Assembly (NCBI RefSeq): GCF_012396125.1
Contig: NZ_JAAXOX010000006.1
Location: forward strand, 1 to 64,000
DNA length: 64,000 bases
Direction of reading: 5' to 3'
From: Cellulomonas denverensis
GTDB taxonomy: Bacteria > Actinomycetota > Actinomycetes > Actinomycetales > Cellulomonadaceae
The translations under genes were made by a program, and so were the position numbers. Positions 55,976 to 64,000 of the stretch are shown piece by piece (within the stretch, counting starts at the first letter, position 1; each line of letters opens with the position of its first letter). A model generated the notes under the pieces. It ran no database searches. It saw nothing but the letters and a program-made list of their open reading frames with translations, and was not told the DNA's origin.

Positions 55976-56941
55976 TCAGGCCACCGGCTCGGCCAGCGCC
56001 CGCAGATGGTCCGGCACCGGTCGCCCGTGCCCGGCCATCGAGCGCGCCCACAGCCGGCCCGCCCGGTAGGACGAGCGCACCAGCGGCCCGGCCAGCACCC
56101 CGAGGAAGCCGATCTCCTCCGCCTCGGCGGCGATCTCGGTGAACTCCTCGGGGTGCACCCACCGGGCCACCGGCAGGTGCCGGGGCGAGGGGCGCAGGTA
56201 CTGGGTGATCGTGATGATGTCGGTGCCCGCCGCGTGCAGGTCGCGCAGCGCGGTGCTGACCTCGTGCCGCTCCTCACCCATGCCGAGGATCAGGTTCGAC
56301 TTGGTGATCAGCCCCGCCGCCCGGCCCTGGGTCAGCACGTCCAGCGACCGTTCGTAGCGGAACGCCGGCCGGATCCGCCGGAACACCCGGGGCACGGTCT
56401 CCACGTTGTGCGCGAACACCTCCGGCGCGGCCTCGAACACCCGGTCCAGGTGCTCGGCGCGACCGGAGAAGTCCGGCACCAGGATCTCCACCCCGGTGCC
56501 CGGTGCCTGCCGGTGGATCTCCCGGATCGTCTCGGCGTACAGCCACGAGCCCTCGTCCGGCAGGTCGTCCCGGGCCACCCCGGTGACCGTGGCGTAGCGC
56601 AGGCCCATCCGGGCGACCGACTCGCCGACCCGGCGCGGCTCGTCGGTGTCGTACTCCGCCGGCCGCCCGGTGCCGATCTGGCAGAAGTCGCAGCGCCGGG
56701 TGCACTGGGCGCCGCCGATCAGGAAGGTGGCCTCGCGGTCCTCCCAGCACTCGAAGATGTTCGGGCAGCCGGCCTCCTGGCACACCGTGTGCAGGCCCTC
56801 TGACGTCACCAGGCCATGGAGCTGCCGGTACTCCGGGCCCATCCGGGCGCGGGTCTTGATCCACTCGGGTTTGCGCTCGATCGGGGTGGCCATGTTGCGC
56901 ACCTCGAGCCGGAGCAGTTTGCGGTCGCCGGGGGCGGTCAT
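55976..56941 (-). CDS. lipA: Lipoyl synthase
   Basis: 321 residues, radical-SAM enzyme. It has both iron-sulfur motifs: the auxiliary cluster in [12 protein letters not shown] (CX4CX5C) and the SAM-binding CTRRCDFC (CX3CX2C), and the C-terminal RSSYRAG that holds the serine ligand. It inserts two sulfur atoms into protein-bound octanoyl groups, for instance on the E2 lipoyl domain at 10.1 kb. ATG 56941 overlaps the lipB stop (ATGA). Confidence 0.95.
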   Translation of the reverse strand: MTAPGDRKLLRLEVRNMATPIERKPEWIKTRARMGPEYRQLHGLVTSEGLHTVCQEAGCPNIFECWEDREATFLIGGAQCTRRCDFCQIGTGRPAEYDTDEPRRVGESVARMGLRYATVTGVARDDLPDEGSWLYAETIREIHRQAPGTGVEILVPDFSGRAEHLDRVFEAAPEVFAHNVETVPRVFRRIRPAFRYERSLDVLTQGRAAGLITKSNLILGMGEERHEVSTALRDLHAAGTDIITITQYLRPSPRHLPVARWVHPEEFTEIAAEAEEIGFLGVLAGPLVRSSYRAGRLWARSMAGHGRPVPDHLRALAEPVA

Positions 56942-57621
56942 GCCGGCACCTCCTCGGCCGTGGCGGGGGCGAGCTCGGCCACCGACGGCAGCAGCTCGGT
57001 CAGGGCCTCGACCACGGCGGGCAGCACGTCGCGCACGGTGATCGGCCGCCCGGTCTCGGCCGCCAGGGTGGTGACCCCGGCGTCGGGCAGTCCGCACGGG
57101 ACGATCAGGTCGTAGGGGGTCAGCGGGTGGTCCACGTTCAGCGCGAAGCCGTGCATGGTCACCTCCCGGGCCACCCGGACACCGATCGCCGCCAGCTTCG
57201 CGTCCGGCGCCCCGGGCCGCCGGACCCAGACGCCCGAGCGACCCTCGACCCGCCCCGCCGCCACACCGAACCCGGCGGCCACCCGGATCAGCGCCTCCTC
57301 CAGCGTGTGCACGTACGCCACCACGTCCAGCGGCATCCGCAGCCGCACGATCGGGTAGCCGATCAACTGCCCCGGACCGTGCCAGGTCACCCGCCCGCCG
57401 CGGTCCACCGGCACCACCGGGGTGTCGGTCAGCGCCGGATCCGGGAACTCGCTGCGATGGGCGCGCCGGCCCGCGGTGTACACCGGGGCGTGCTGGCAGA
57501 GCAGCAGGGTGCCGGGGCGGGCCCCGGAGGCGACGTCGTCGTGCAGCGTGCGTTGGAGGGTCCAGCCCTCCCGGTAGTCCAGGGGCGGGCCGTCGATCCC
57601 GCGCTCGATGGTGGGCAGCAC
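56938..57621 (-). CDS. lipB: Lipoyl(octanoyl) transferase
   Basis: 227 residues. The catalytic Cys is in [13 protein letters not shown] and the Lys in [27 protein letters not shown] is the substrate-binding signature. It transfers octanoyl from acyl carrier protein to lipoyl-domain lysines, which LipA then completes. GTG 57621; a GAGAGGG segment lies about 8 nt before. The two genes form an operon. A perfect palindrome lies at 57639-57659 just upstream. Confidence 0.95.
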   Translation of the reverse strand: MLPTIERGIDGPPLDYREGWTLQRTLHDDVASGARPGTLLLCQHAPVYTAGRRAHRSEFPDPALTDTPVVPVDRGGRVTWHGPGQLIGYPIVRLRMPLDVVAYVHTLEEALIRVAAGFGVAAGRVEGRSGVWVRRPGAPDAKLAAIGVRVAREVTMHGFALNVDHPLTPYDLIVPCGLPDAGVTTLAAETGRPITVRDVLPAVVEALTELLPSVAELAPATAEEVPA

Positions 57622-57638
57622 CGGACGACCCTCTCACA

Positions 57639-57659
57639 TTGTTGGACGCAGTCCAACAA
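57639..57659. promoter_or_regulatory. Perfect palindrome upstream of lipBA
   Basis: TTGTTGGAC and GTCCAACAA around GCA, 18 bp before the lipB start. The size and symmetry suggest an operator for a dimeric repressor; a small hairpin at the transcript start is also possible. Confidence 0.65.
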
Positions 57660-57671
57660 CTGCGGGAGCTG

Positions 57672-57731
57672 CCGAGGGCGCAGTTCGCGGTGGCCTGCGG
57701 CCGAGCGGACCAACCGGAACTGCGCCCTCGG
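57672..57731. repeat. Palindromic element, family B, copy 2
   Basis: CCGAGGGCGCAGTTC (57672-57686) pairs perfectly with GAACTGCGCCCTCGG (57717-57731). It resembles the imperfect palindrome at 13391-13452 in reverse orientation. It lies in the lipB-lipoprotein intergenic region. Confidence 0.75.
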
Positions 57732-57830
57732 TGGGTGCGCGTCCGGACCGCGGGGGGTGCCGGGTCCTGCATGGGGCCGTGCCCGGTCTGGTAGGGATGG
57801 TCCAGCCGGACCGAGCCGAGGGGGCTGACC

Positions 57831-58442
57831 ATGTCGATGCGTGTTCGTGCCAGCGCGGTCGCCGCGTGTCTGGCCGCGCTGCTCCTGGGCACGACCGGCT
57901 GCGGCGGCGACCCGGCACCCGGCGACGGGTCGGCCGGACCCGCGTTCGAGGGTCCGTGGGCCGAGGACTTCGCTGCGGCGCACCGCTCCGCCACCACCGG
58001 GGAGCAGCGGCAGATGCTGGCCGACGGCGTGGTCTCCGATGCCGAGTACGCGCAGGTCCGCGAGGCCTTCGCCCAGTGCCTGGCGGAGGCGGGATACGCC
58101 GTGACCTGGACGGCGAACGGTGGCTTCACGCTGGACGCCGGGTCGCCCGATGTGCCCGAGGAGCTGGTGCAGGAACGGGTCGAGTCCTGCGATGTCGAGC
58201 ACCGCGGGAGCGTCGACTACCTGTACGAACAGGTGGCCAGGAACCCGGAGAACCTGGACGAGGCGGAGATCATGGCCGCCTGCCTGGTGCGCCGGGACGT
58301 GGTGGCGCCGTCGTTCTCCGCCGACGACTATCGCCGCTGGTACGACACCCAGGGCGGGCTCCTGCCCTTCACGGTCGACGAACGGACCGGGGAGCGGGTG
58401 TTCGATGAGTGCAATGCCGACCCACTCGGGCTGCACGGGTAA
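57831..58442 (+). CDS. Lipoprotein of unknown function
   Basis: 203 residues with a lipoprotein signal peptide (lipobox LLGTTGC, cysteine near residue 24) followed by an acidic domain with three further cysteines ([29 protein letters not shown]). The pattern of an acidic domain with [16 protein letters not shown] and a C-terminal FDECN recurs among actinobacterial lipoproteins of unknown role. No operon partner. Confidence 0.78.
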   Translation: MSMRVRASAVAACLAALLLGTTGCGGDPAPGDGSAGPAFEGPWAEDFAAAHRSATTGEQRQMLADGVVSDAEYAQVREAFAQCLAEAGYAVTWTANGGFTLDAGSPDVPEELVQERVESCDVEHRGSVDYLYEQVARNPENLDEAEIMAACLVRRDVVAPSFSADDYRRWYDTQGGLLPFTVDERTGERVFDECNADPLGLHG

Positions 58443-58446
58443 GGGC

Positions 58447-60561
58447 TCAGCCCGCCCGCACCCGCCCCGCCAGCAGCACCGCGATATCCGCCACCTCCGG
58501 CACCCCGATCCCGCTGCGGTTCACCTCCGCGGCGGCGACCCCGTCGGTGAGCATCACGGTGCAGAACGGGCAGGCGGTCGCGATCACCTCGGCACCGGTG
58601 TCGATGGCCTCCTGCGCGCGGGTGGTGCCGATCCGGGTGCCGATCGACTCCTCGATCCACATCCGGGCACCGCCGGCCCCACAGCAGAAGGAGCGCTCGC
58701 GGTTGCGGGGCATCTCGGCGGGTTCGGCGCCGGGGATCGCGGCCAGCAGTTCGCGCGGCGGGGTGTAGACCTGGTTGTGCCGGCCCAGGTAGCAGGGGTC
58801 GTGGTACGTGACCCGGCCCAGGTCGGCGCCCTCGACCGGGACCAGCCGCTGCTCGGCGACCAGCCGGTTCAGCAGCTCGGTGTGGTGCACGACGTCGTAG
58901 TGGCCGCCGAGCTGCGGGTACTCCCGGGCCAGGGTGTTGAAGCAGTGCGCGCAGGTGACCACGACGGCCCCCGCCCCGGCCTGGTTCAGGGTGTCGACGT
59001 TGCCGGTGGCGAGCAGCTGGAACAGCACCTCGTTGCCGGCGCGGCGGGCCGGGTCGCCGGTGCAGCCCTCCTGGTCGCCGAGCACCGCGAAGGACACCCC
59101 GGCGGTGTGCAGCAGTTCGGCCACCGCGCGGGTGGTGCGGACGGCCTTCTCCTCGAACGCCCCTGCGCAGCCGACCCAGAACAGGTAGTCGACGTCGGCC
59201 GCCGACTCGACATCGGCGCCGATCACCGGCACGTCGAACGGCAGGTCCTTGGCCCAGTTCAGCCGCTGGCGGGCCGGCAGCCCCCACGGGTTGCCGCGCC
59301 GCTCCAGCTTGGTGAACGTCCCGGCCAGCTCGGCGGGGAAGGCGGACTCCATCAGGGTCTGGTACCGCCGGATGTCCACGATGGTGTCGACGTGCTCGAT
59401 GTCCACCGGGCACTGCTGGACGCAGGCGCCGCAGGTGGTGCAGGCCCACAGCGCGTCGGTGTCGATCACGCCGGAGGCGACCAGGTCGACGTCCACGTGC
59501 GCCGAGCCGGTCGCGGTCAGATAGGGGGCGGTCGCGGCGGCGTGGTCGCGCAGCGCCATCACCACGCCCTTGGGGGTGAGCGGTTTGCCGGTGGCCCAGG
59601 CCGGGCACTGGTCCTGGCAGCGCCCGCACTCGGTGCAGGTGGCCACGTCCAGCAGTTGCTTCCAGCTCAGGTCCTGCACCGCCCGGGCACCGAGCCGGGC
59701 GTCCTCGGGCAGCTGGTCCAGCGCGGCGACGTCCAGCGGCGCACCGTCGACCCGCACCGGTTCCAGCGGTCCGAGCGCCGGCCGGCCGTCGTCGTAGCGC
59801 CGGGCGTACAGGTTGACCACGGCCAGGAACCGGTGCCAGGCGATGCCCATCGCCGGCCGGCTGCCCACCACCACGAACCAGGCCATCGACACCAGGATCT
59901 TCACCGTGGCGCACACCACGATCAGCGTCTCGACGGTGCCGGTGCCGACCCCGGAGAACAGGTCGCCGATCCAGGCGGTGGTCGGGAACTGCCAGGCCGG
60001 TCCCAGGCCCAGCCGGTACTCCAGCCCGCGCAGCAGCAGCACCGCCAGCACCACCAGCAGCACGGTGGCCTCGACCACCACGGCCTGCCCGGTGTTCGAC
60101 CCGGCGAACCGCGACCGGCGGGCCACCGGCTCCGGGGTGTCCCGGCGCGGGGTGATCCGCACCCGCAACACGATCAGCGCGAGGATGCCGGCCAGCGACA
60201 GCCAGGCGATCACCTCGGTCAGCCACTGCCAGGGCGCCAGGTGACCGAGCACCGGCAGGGTCCAGGCCGGGTCGACGACCTGCCCGTACCCGGTGACCAG
60301 GGTGAAGAACAGGATCGGGAAGGACACCATCACGGTCCAGTGCGCGATCCGGACCACCGGGGTGTGCTGGAACCGGCCGTGTCCGAGCATCTCGCGCAGC
60401 ACCAGGCCGGTCCGGCGCAGCACCGGTCCGGAGCGGCCGGGCGCGGGCCGGCCCATCCGGATCGCCCGGGTCAACCGGATCGCGCCGTGGACGAAGACCG
60501 CCACCCCGGCGACGGTGGCGAGGAGCACCAGGATCAAGCAGCTCAGGCGCAGGGCGGTCAC
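58447..60561 (-). CDS. Membrane Fe-S oxidoreductase (EtfD-like)
   Basis: 704 residues. Five or six N-terminal helices include heme-binding-like histidines ([18 protein letters not shown]). Two [4Fe-4S] motifs ([12 protein letters not shown] and [13 protein letters not shown]) and two CCG-type cysteine-rich domains ([24 protein letters not shown]) follow. The layout matches mycobacterial EtfD (Rv0338c), which passes electrons from electron-transfer flavoprotein to menaquinone during fatty acid oxidation; glycolate-oxidase or heterodisulfide-reductase-like names are also used. TAGCCT (minus strand, 60573-60568) ends 6 nt before GTG 60561, a leaderless start. Confidence 0.85.
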   Translation of the reverse strand: MTALRLSCLILVLLATVAGVAVFVHGAIRLTRAIRMGRPAPGRSGPVLRRTGLVLREMLGHGRFQHTPVVRIAHWTVMVSFPILFFTLVTGYGQVVDPAWTLPVLGHLAPWQWLTEVIAWLSLAGILALIVLRVRITPRRDTPEPVARRSRFAGSNTGQAVVVEATVLLVVLAVLLLRGLEYRLGLGPAWQFPTTAWIGDLFSGVGTGTVETLIVVCATVKILVSMAWFVVVGSRPAMGIAWHRFLAVVNLYARRYDDGRPALGPLEPVRVDGAPLDVAALDQLPEDARLGARAVQDLSWKQLLDVATCTECGRCQDQCPAWATGKPLTPKGVVMALRDHAAATAPYLTATGSAHVDVDLVASGVIDTDALWACTTCGACVQQCPVDIEHVDTIVDIRRYQTLMESAFPAELAGTFTKLERRGNPWGLPARQRLNWAKDLPFDVPVIGADVESAADVDYLFWVGCAGAFEEKAVRTTRAVAELLHTAGVSFAVLGDQEGCTGDPARRAGNEVLFQLLATGNVDTLNQAGAGAVVVTCAHCFNTLAREYPQLGGHYDVVHHTELLNRLVAEQRLVPVEGADLGRVTYHDPCYLGRHNQVYTPPRELLAAIPGAEPAEMPRNRERSFCCGAGGARMWIEESIGTRIGTTRAQEAIDTGAEVIATACPFCTVMLTDGVAAAEVNRSGIGVPEVADIAVLLAGRVRAG

Positions 60562-60649
60562 CGGATGAGGCTAGCCCGGCCGGGAGCGCGCACACCGGGA
60601 CGTGATCGCCGTGGGCGAACGCACAGCGCGGACCAAAGGCCCACCTTGA

Positions 60650-60831
60650 TAGAGTGCCGCCGATCCCTTGACCACGACGACGCCCCGCGTTGCCGTGCGT
60701 CGTCGTACCTGTGATCTGACAACTGAAGTCGTCGTTCTGTGTTGTGCCCGTGGCTGGGGTCCACGGGGGCGCTGCCGATCCGGCGATGCGACCATGACCT
60801 CACCCGCCCACCGACAGGACGGAGCGAGCGC
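60650..60831 (+). promoter_or_regulatory. Structured leader of the mrp operon
   Basis: TAGAGT (60650-60655) could be a -10 box, leaving a leader of about 170 nt. It can form a 10-bp hairpin (60674-60683 with 60697-60706), a 7-bp hairpin (60747-60753 with 60761-60767) and a short GCCG/CGGC hairpin (60774-60784). No clear gene is inside. An RNA-based control element is possible but I cannot match a known riboswitch. Confidence 0.4.
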
Positions 60832-63800
60832 TTGCTGCACCTGCTCACGTTGCATCTCGTCGCTGCCCTGGCCGCGCCTGCCCTGGTGTCGTGGCTCGGC
60901 CGCAAAGCGTTCTGGGTGCTCGCGCTCGCCCCCGCGGCGGTCGCGGTCTGGGCGCTGAGCCTGACCGGTGCGGTGATGGACGGCCGGGGACCGACCCAGA
61001 CCGTGGCCTGGATCCCGGCGATCGGCCTGGACCTCACGTTCCGGATGGACACGCTGAGCTGGCTGATGAGCCTGCTGGTCGGTGGGGTCGGCGCGGTGGT
61101 GCTGATCTACTGCGCGGCCTACTTCAAGGCGGGCGCGTCCGGGCTGGGCCGGTTCGGCGGCGTGCTGACCGCCTTCGCCGGGGCGATGTTCGGCCTGGTC
61201 ACCGCGGACAACACCCTGCTGCTGTTCGTGTTCTGGGAGCTGACCACGGTTTTCTCCTACCTGCTGATCGGCCACTACCACGAGCGCAAGGCCTCCCGGC
61301 GGGCGGCGATGCAGGCGATCGTCGTCACCACGGCCGGCGGTCTGGCGATGCTGGTCGGGATCATCTTCATCGGCGAGGCGGCGGGCACCTACAGCCTGTC
61401 CGCGATCCTGGCCGACCCGCCGCACTCCTCGCTGGTCACCGCCGGGGTGGTCTGCCTGCTGATCGGCGCCGCGACCAAGTCCGCGCTGATCCCCACCCAC
61501 TTCTGGCTGCCGGCCGCGATGGCCGCACCCACCCCGACCAGTGCCTACCTGCACGCGGCGGCGATGGTGAAGGCCGGGGTCTACCTGGTCGCCCGGTTCG
61601 CCCCGGCGTACTCCGAGCTGACCGTGTGGCGCTGGTTCATCGTGATCCTCGGGCTGGGCACCCTGCTGCTCGGCGGGTACCGGGCGCTGCGCCAGCACGA
61701 CCTCAAGCTGGTGCTGGCCTTCGGCACGGTCAGCCAGCTCGGCCTGATCGTGCTGCTGGTCGGCTACGGCACCCGGGCGACCGCGCTGGCCGGGCTGGCG
61801 ATGCTCGGCGCGCACGCGATGTTCAAGGCGGCGCTGTTCCTGGTGGTCGGGGTGGTCGACGTCGCCACCGGCACCCGTGACCTGCGCCGGCTGTCCGGGG
61901 TGGGCCGTGCCCTGCCGTTCACCGCGCTGGCCGGTGGGCTGGCCACCGCGTCGATGATCGGCCTGCCGCCGTTCGCCGGGTACGTGGCGAAGGAGGCGGC
62001 GCTGGAGGCCTTCGCGCACGAGGGCGACACCCTGGGCCTGGTGGTGCTGGCCGGGGTCGCGGTCGGCTCCGCGTTGACCGTCGCCTACGGACTGCGGTTC
62101 TGGTGGGGCGCCTTCGCGACCAAGCCGGTGATGTCCGCCGCCAAGGTCCGGATGATCACCGCCACCGAGGCGCACCTGCCGGTGCCCGAGGTCGAGGACC
62201 CGCGCGACCTGCTCGAGGAGCCCGCACCGGTCGGCCGCCCGTCCTGGATCCTGGTCTGGCCCGCCCTGCTGCTGGCGGTGCTCGGCATCGCGGTGGCCCT
62301 GGTGCCGCACTTCGGCGAGGAACTGCTCGCCCCGCACGCGGACCAGTACCCGGTGGGCGAGGCCGGCCACCTGACGCTCTGGGGCGGGGTCGGGCTCCCG
62401 CTGCTGGTGACCATCGCGGTGCTCGCCGTGGGCGGGCTGCTGTTCTGGCGCCGGACCTTCGTCGAGCACCTGCAGGCCGCGATGCCGCGGGTGCCCGAGG
62501 CGGACCGGGTCTACCGCCGCCTGATGCGCCGCCTGGACGACCTGGCCGCGGATGTCACCGCCCAGACCCAGCGTGGTTCGCTGCCGCTGTACCTGGGGTC
62601 GATCCTGGTGGTCTTCGTGCTCGGGGTCGGCATCCCGATGCTGCGGCTGACCTCGCTGCCGGACGACGTGGTGCGCTGGGACGAGCCCGCCCAGGTGGTG
62701 TTCGGCCTGTTCATCGCGCTGGCCGCGATCCTGGTGGCCCGGGCCCGGCGCCGGCTCAAGGCCGTGATCCTGCTCGGCGTGTGCGGCTACGGCATCGCCG
62801 CGCTATTCCTGCTCCAGGGCGCCCCCGACCTCGCGCTGACCCAGGTGCTGACCGAGACGCTGACCCTGGTGGTCTTCGTGCTGGTGATGCGCCGCCTGCC
62901 GCCGTACTTCTCCGACCGGCCCCGGACCAGCTCGCGCTGGGTGCGGCTGGCGGTCGGCCTGGCGGCCGGTCTGACCGTGGGCGGCCTCGCGCTGGTGGTG
63001 CCCGGTGCCCGGGTGCACGACCCGGTGTCGGTGGACTTCGCGGCGGAGGCCTACGAGTTCGGCGGCGGCAAGAACATCGTCAACGTGACGCTGGTCGACA
63101 TCCGTGCCTGGGACACGATGGGCGAGATCTCGGTGCTGCTGGTCGCCGCCACCGGGGTCGCCTCGCTGGTGTTCCTGCGCCGCCGCTCCGGGGCGATCTA
63201 CCGGGCGGGCGAGGCGCCGGAGCACCGCCAGGTCTGGACCGGCACCGGCTCGGCCGACCCGCAGGGCGCGGTGCGCAACCTGCCGATCTCGGACACCCGT
63301 CGCGCCGCCTACCAGCCGCGCGAGTGGCTGCGCTCGGCCCGGACCCTGGCGCCGCAACGACGCTCGGTGGTGTTCGAGGTCGTGGTGCGGCTGCTGTTCC
63401 ACACCATGATCGTGTACTCGCTGTTCCTGCTGTTCTCCGGGCACAACAACCCCGGCGGCGGCTTCGCGGCGGGGCTGGTCACCGGGATCGCGCTGATCGT
63501 GCGCTACCTGGCCGGTGGCCGCTACGAGCTGGGCGAGGCGGCGCCGGTGCAGCCGGGTCTGCTGCTCGGTTCCGGGCTGTTCCTGTCCGCCGGGGTGGGG
63601 CTGGTCGCCCTGCTGGCCGGGGGATCGGTGCTGCAGTCCTGGATCATCGACCTGCACCTGCCGCTGATCGGCGACATCCACCTGGTGACGTCGCTGTTCT
63701 TCGACATCGGGGTGTACCTGGTGGTGGTCGGGCTGGTGCTGGACATCCTGCGCAGCCTGGGCGCCGAGTTGGACCGCCAGGCCGAGGCCGCCGGTGAGGC

Positions 63801-63933
63801 CTACGACCTGCCGGTGGGCGGGGACGCCGAACCAGGGGAGCAGATGAACGACCCGTTCGCCGCGATCCGTGCCGCCGCCCGCCGCGGTGCCGGGAAACCG
63901 GCCGGCCCGGCGACGAAGGGCGGTGACGCATGA
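60832..63933 (+). CDS. mrpA: Mrp Na+/H+ antiporter subunit A (fused A-B)
   Basis: 1033 residues. The main part is a proton-channel subunit like NuoL (DNTLLLFVFWELTTVFSYLLIGHY, LIPTHFWLPAAMAAPTPTSAYLHAAAMVKAG, in sections). The C-terminal ~150 residues (FSGHNNPGGGFAAGLVTGIAL) are the MrpB-type domain, so A and B are fused as in many actinobacteria. It belongs to a multi-subunit antiporter for Na+ and pH homeostasis. TTG 60832 was chosen because GGAG (60821-60824) lies 7 nt before it and the protein then opens LLHLLTLHLVAALAAPALV, as MrpA does. The stop overlaps the next gene (ATGA). Confidence 0.9.
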   Translation: MLHLLTLHLVAALAAPALVSWLGRKAFWVLALAPAAVAVWALSLTGAVMDGRGPTQTVAWIPAIGLDLTFRMDTLSWLMSLLVGGVGAVVLIYCAAYFKAGASGLGRFGGVLTAFAGAMFGLVTADNTLLLFVFWELTTVFSYLLIGHYHERKASRRAAMQAIVVTTAGGLAMLVGIIFIGEAAGTYSLSAILADPPHSSLVTAGVVCLLIGAATKSALIPTHFWLPAAMAAPTPTSAYLHAAAMVKAGVYLVARFAPAYSELTVWRWFIVILGLGTLLLGGYRALRQHDLKLVLAFGTVSQLGLIVLLVGYGTRATALAGLAMLGAHAMFKAALFLVVGVVDVATGTRDLRRLSGVGRALPFTALAGGLATASMIGLPPFAGYVAKEAALEAFAHEGDTLGLVVLAGVAVGSALTVAYGLRFWWGAFATKPVMSAAKVRMITATEAHLPVPEVEDPRDLLEEPAPVGRPSWILVWPALLLAVLGIAVALVPHFGEELLAPHADQYPVGEAGHLTLWGGVGLPLLVTIAVLAVGGLLFWRRTFVEHLQAAMPRVPEADRVYRRLMRRLDDLAADVTAQTQRGSLPLYLGSILVVFVLGVGIPMLRLTSLPDDVVRWDEPAQVVFGLFIALAAILVARARRRLKAVILLGVCGYGIAALFLLQGAPDLALTQVLTETLTLVVFVLVMRRLPPYFSDRPRTSSRWVRLAVGLAAGLTVGGLALVVPGARVHDPVSVDFAAEAYEFGGGKNIVNVTLVDIRAWDTMGEISVLLVAATGVASLVFLRRRSGAIYRAGEAPEHRQVWTGTGSADPQGAVRNLPISDTRRAAYQPREWLRSARTLAPQRRSVVFEVVVRLLFHTMIVYSLFLLFSGHNNPGGGFAAGLVTGIALIVRYLAGGRYELGEAAPVQPGLLLGSGLFLSAGVGLVALLAGGSVLQSWIIDLHLPLIGDIHLVTSLFFDIGVYLVVVGLVLDILRSLGAELDRQAEAAGEAYDLPVGGDAEPGEQMNDPFAAIRAAARRGAGKPAGPATKGGDA

Positions 63934-64000
63934 TCGACATGAGCCCGAACCTGGTGCTGGTCGCCGTGATCGTCGTGCTGGTCACCGCCGGGGTGTACCT
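63930..64000 (+). CDS. mrpC: Mrp antiporter subunit C, 3' partial
   Basis: Only the first ~23 codons are in the window: MIDMSPNLVLVAVIVVLVTAGVY, read in parts, matches the start of the MrpC/NuoK-like subunit. It begins within the mrpA stop codon (ATGA); a second ATG at 63939 is also possible. The rest of the mrp operon should follow. Confidence 0.8.
   Translation, partial: MIDMSPNLVLVAVIVVLVTAGVY

Noticed and set aside
58447..60561. Heterodisulfide reductase or glycolate oxidase subunit
   Set aside because: The N-terminal membrane region with Fe-S and CCG domains in one chain fits EtfD better; no partner subunits are adjacent.
60668..60958. Leader peptide or small gene ahead of mrpA
   Set aside because: Starts TTG, is Arg/Cys-rich and is mostly out-of-frame mrpA; no ribosome site.

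Overview
The window is very GC-rich, almost fully coded DNA from a Gram-positive actinobacterium. It most resembles Micrococcales of the Cellulomonas type. Supporting traits are a GH94 protein that reads almost colinearly with Cellulomonas cellobiose phosphorylase as I remember it, a CebR/CelR-type operator in front of it, a BldC-like regulator, LAL-type LuxR regulators, LAXTG cell-wall sorting signals, GTG/TTG starts with ATGA/GTGA overlaps, and several start codons placed 6-7 nt after a TANNNT -10 box (leaderless transcripts). The species assignment is inference.

Layout. 1-7.4 kb: the end of an Ig-repeat surface protein with a sorting signal, a small anchored protein, a holin-like membrane protein divergent from hisC, and a three-gene signalling operon (receiver-PP2C phosphatase, CHASE3/HAMP histidine kinase, stand-alone receiver). 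7.8-11.7 kb: a 2-oxoacid dehydrogenase operon (E1alpha, E1beta, E2) behind a double palindromic operator. 11.8-15.4 kb: an APH-like kinase, a PPOX-fold protein, a repeat-packed intergenic island, a Nudix hydrolase and a RadC homologue without its JAMM histidines. 15.5-20.4 kb: CopC, a CopD-CtaG fusion and an S9 peptidase. 20.5-26.4 kb: a thioredoxin-NHL protein, a GGDEF protein, heme oxygenase with a TetR regulator and a probable DtxR/IdeR box, BldC, and a DinB-like protein. 26.4-27.0 kb: a gene-free stretch with a cluster of DnaA boxes.

27.0-32.9 kb: a complete ribose operon (LacI repressor, ABC ATPase, permease, lipoprotein, ribokinase, RbsD), mostly joined by 4-bp overlaps and controlled by a double LacI operator at the expected start of transcription. 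33-36.9 kb: acylphosphatase, a ThrE exporter with a long N-terminal extension, a second palindrome/minisatellite locus, a DUF4031-HD fusion and tRNA-Gly(CCC). 37-44 kb: cellobiose phosphorylase, an ANTAR-like protein, a second LAXTG protein, a LAL regulator and dCTP deaminase. 44.4-55.9 kb: two unrecognised proteins, a GH15 enzyme, a P-type ATPase, a second LAL regulator and a TetR/MFS efflux pair. 56-58.4 kb: lipA, lipB and a lipoprotein. 58.4-64 kb: an EtfD-like membrane Fe-S protein divergent from the start of an Mrp antiporter operon, which is cut by the window edge.

The genes connect in several ways. LipB/LipA make the lipoyl cofactor that the E2 subunit needs. Cellobiose phosphorylase, the GH15 enzyme and the ribose operon serve sugar use. 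The EtfD-like protein and Mrp antiporter both act at the membrane, on quinone reduction and ion gradients. The least explained features are two intergenic loci that share a 20-bp-arm palindrome followed directly by 7-bp tandem repeats, and the DnaA-box cluster far from any dnaA gene.
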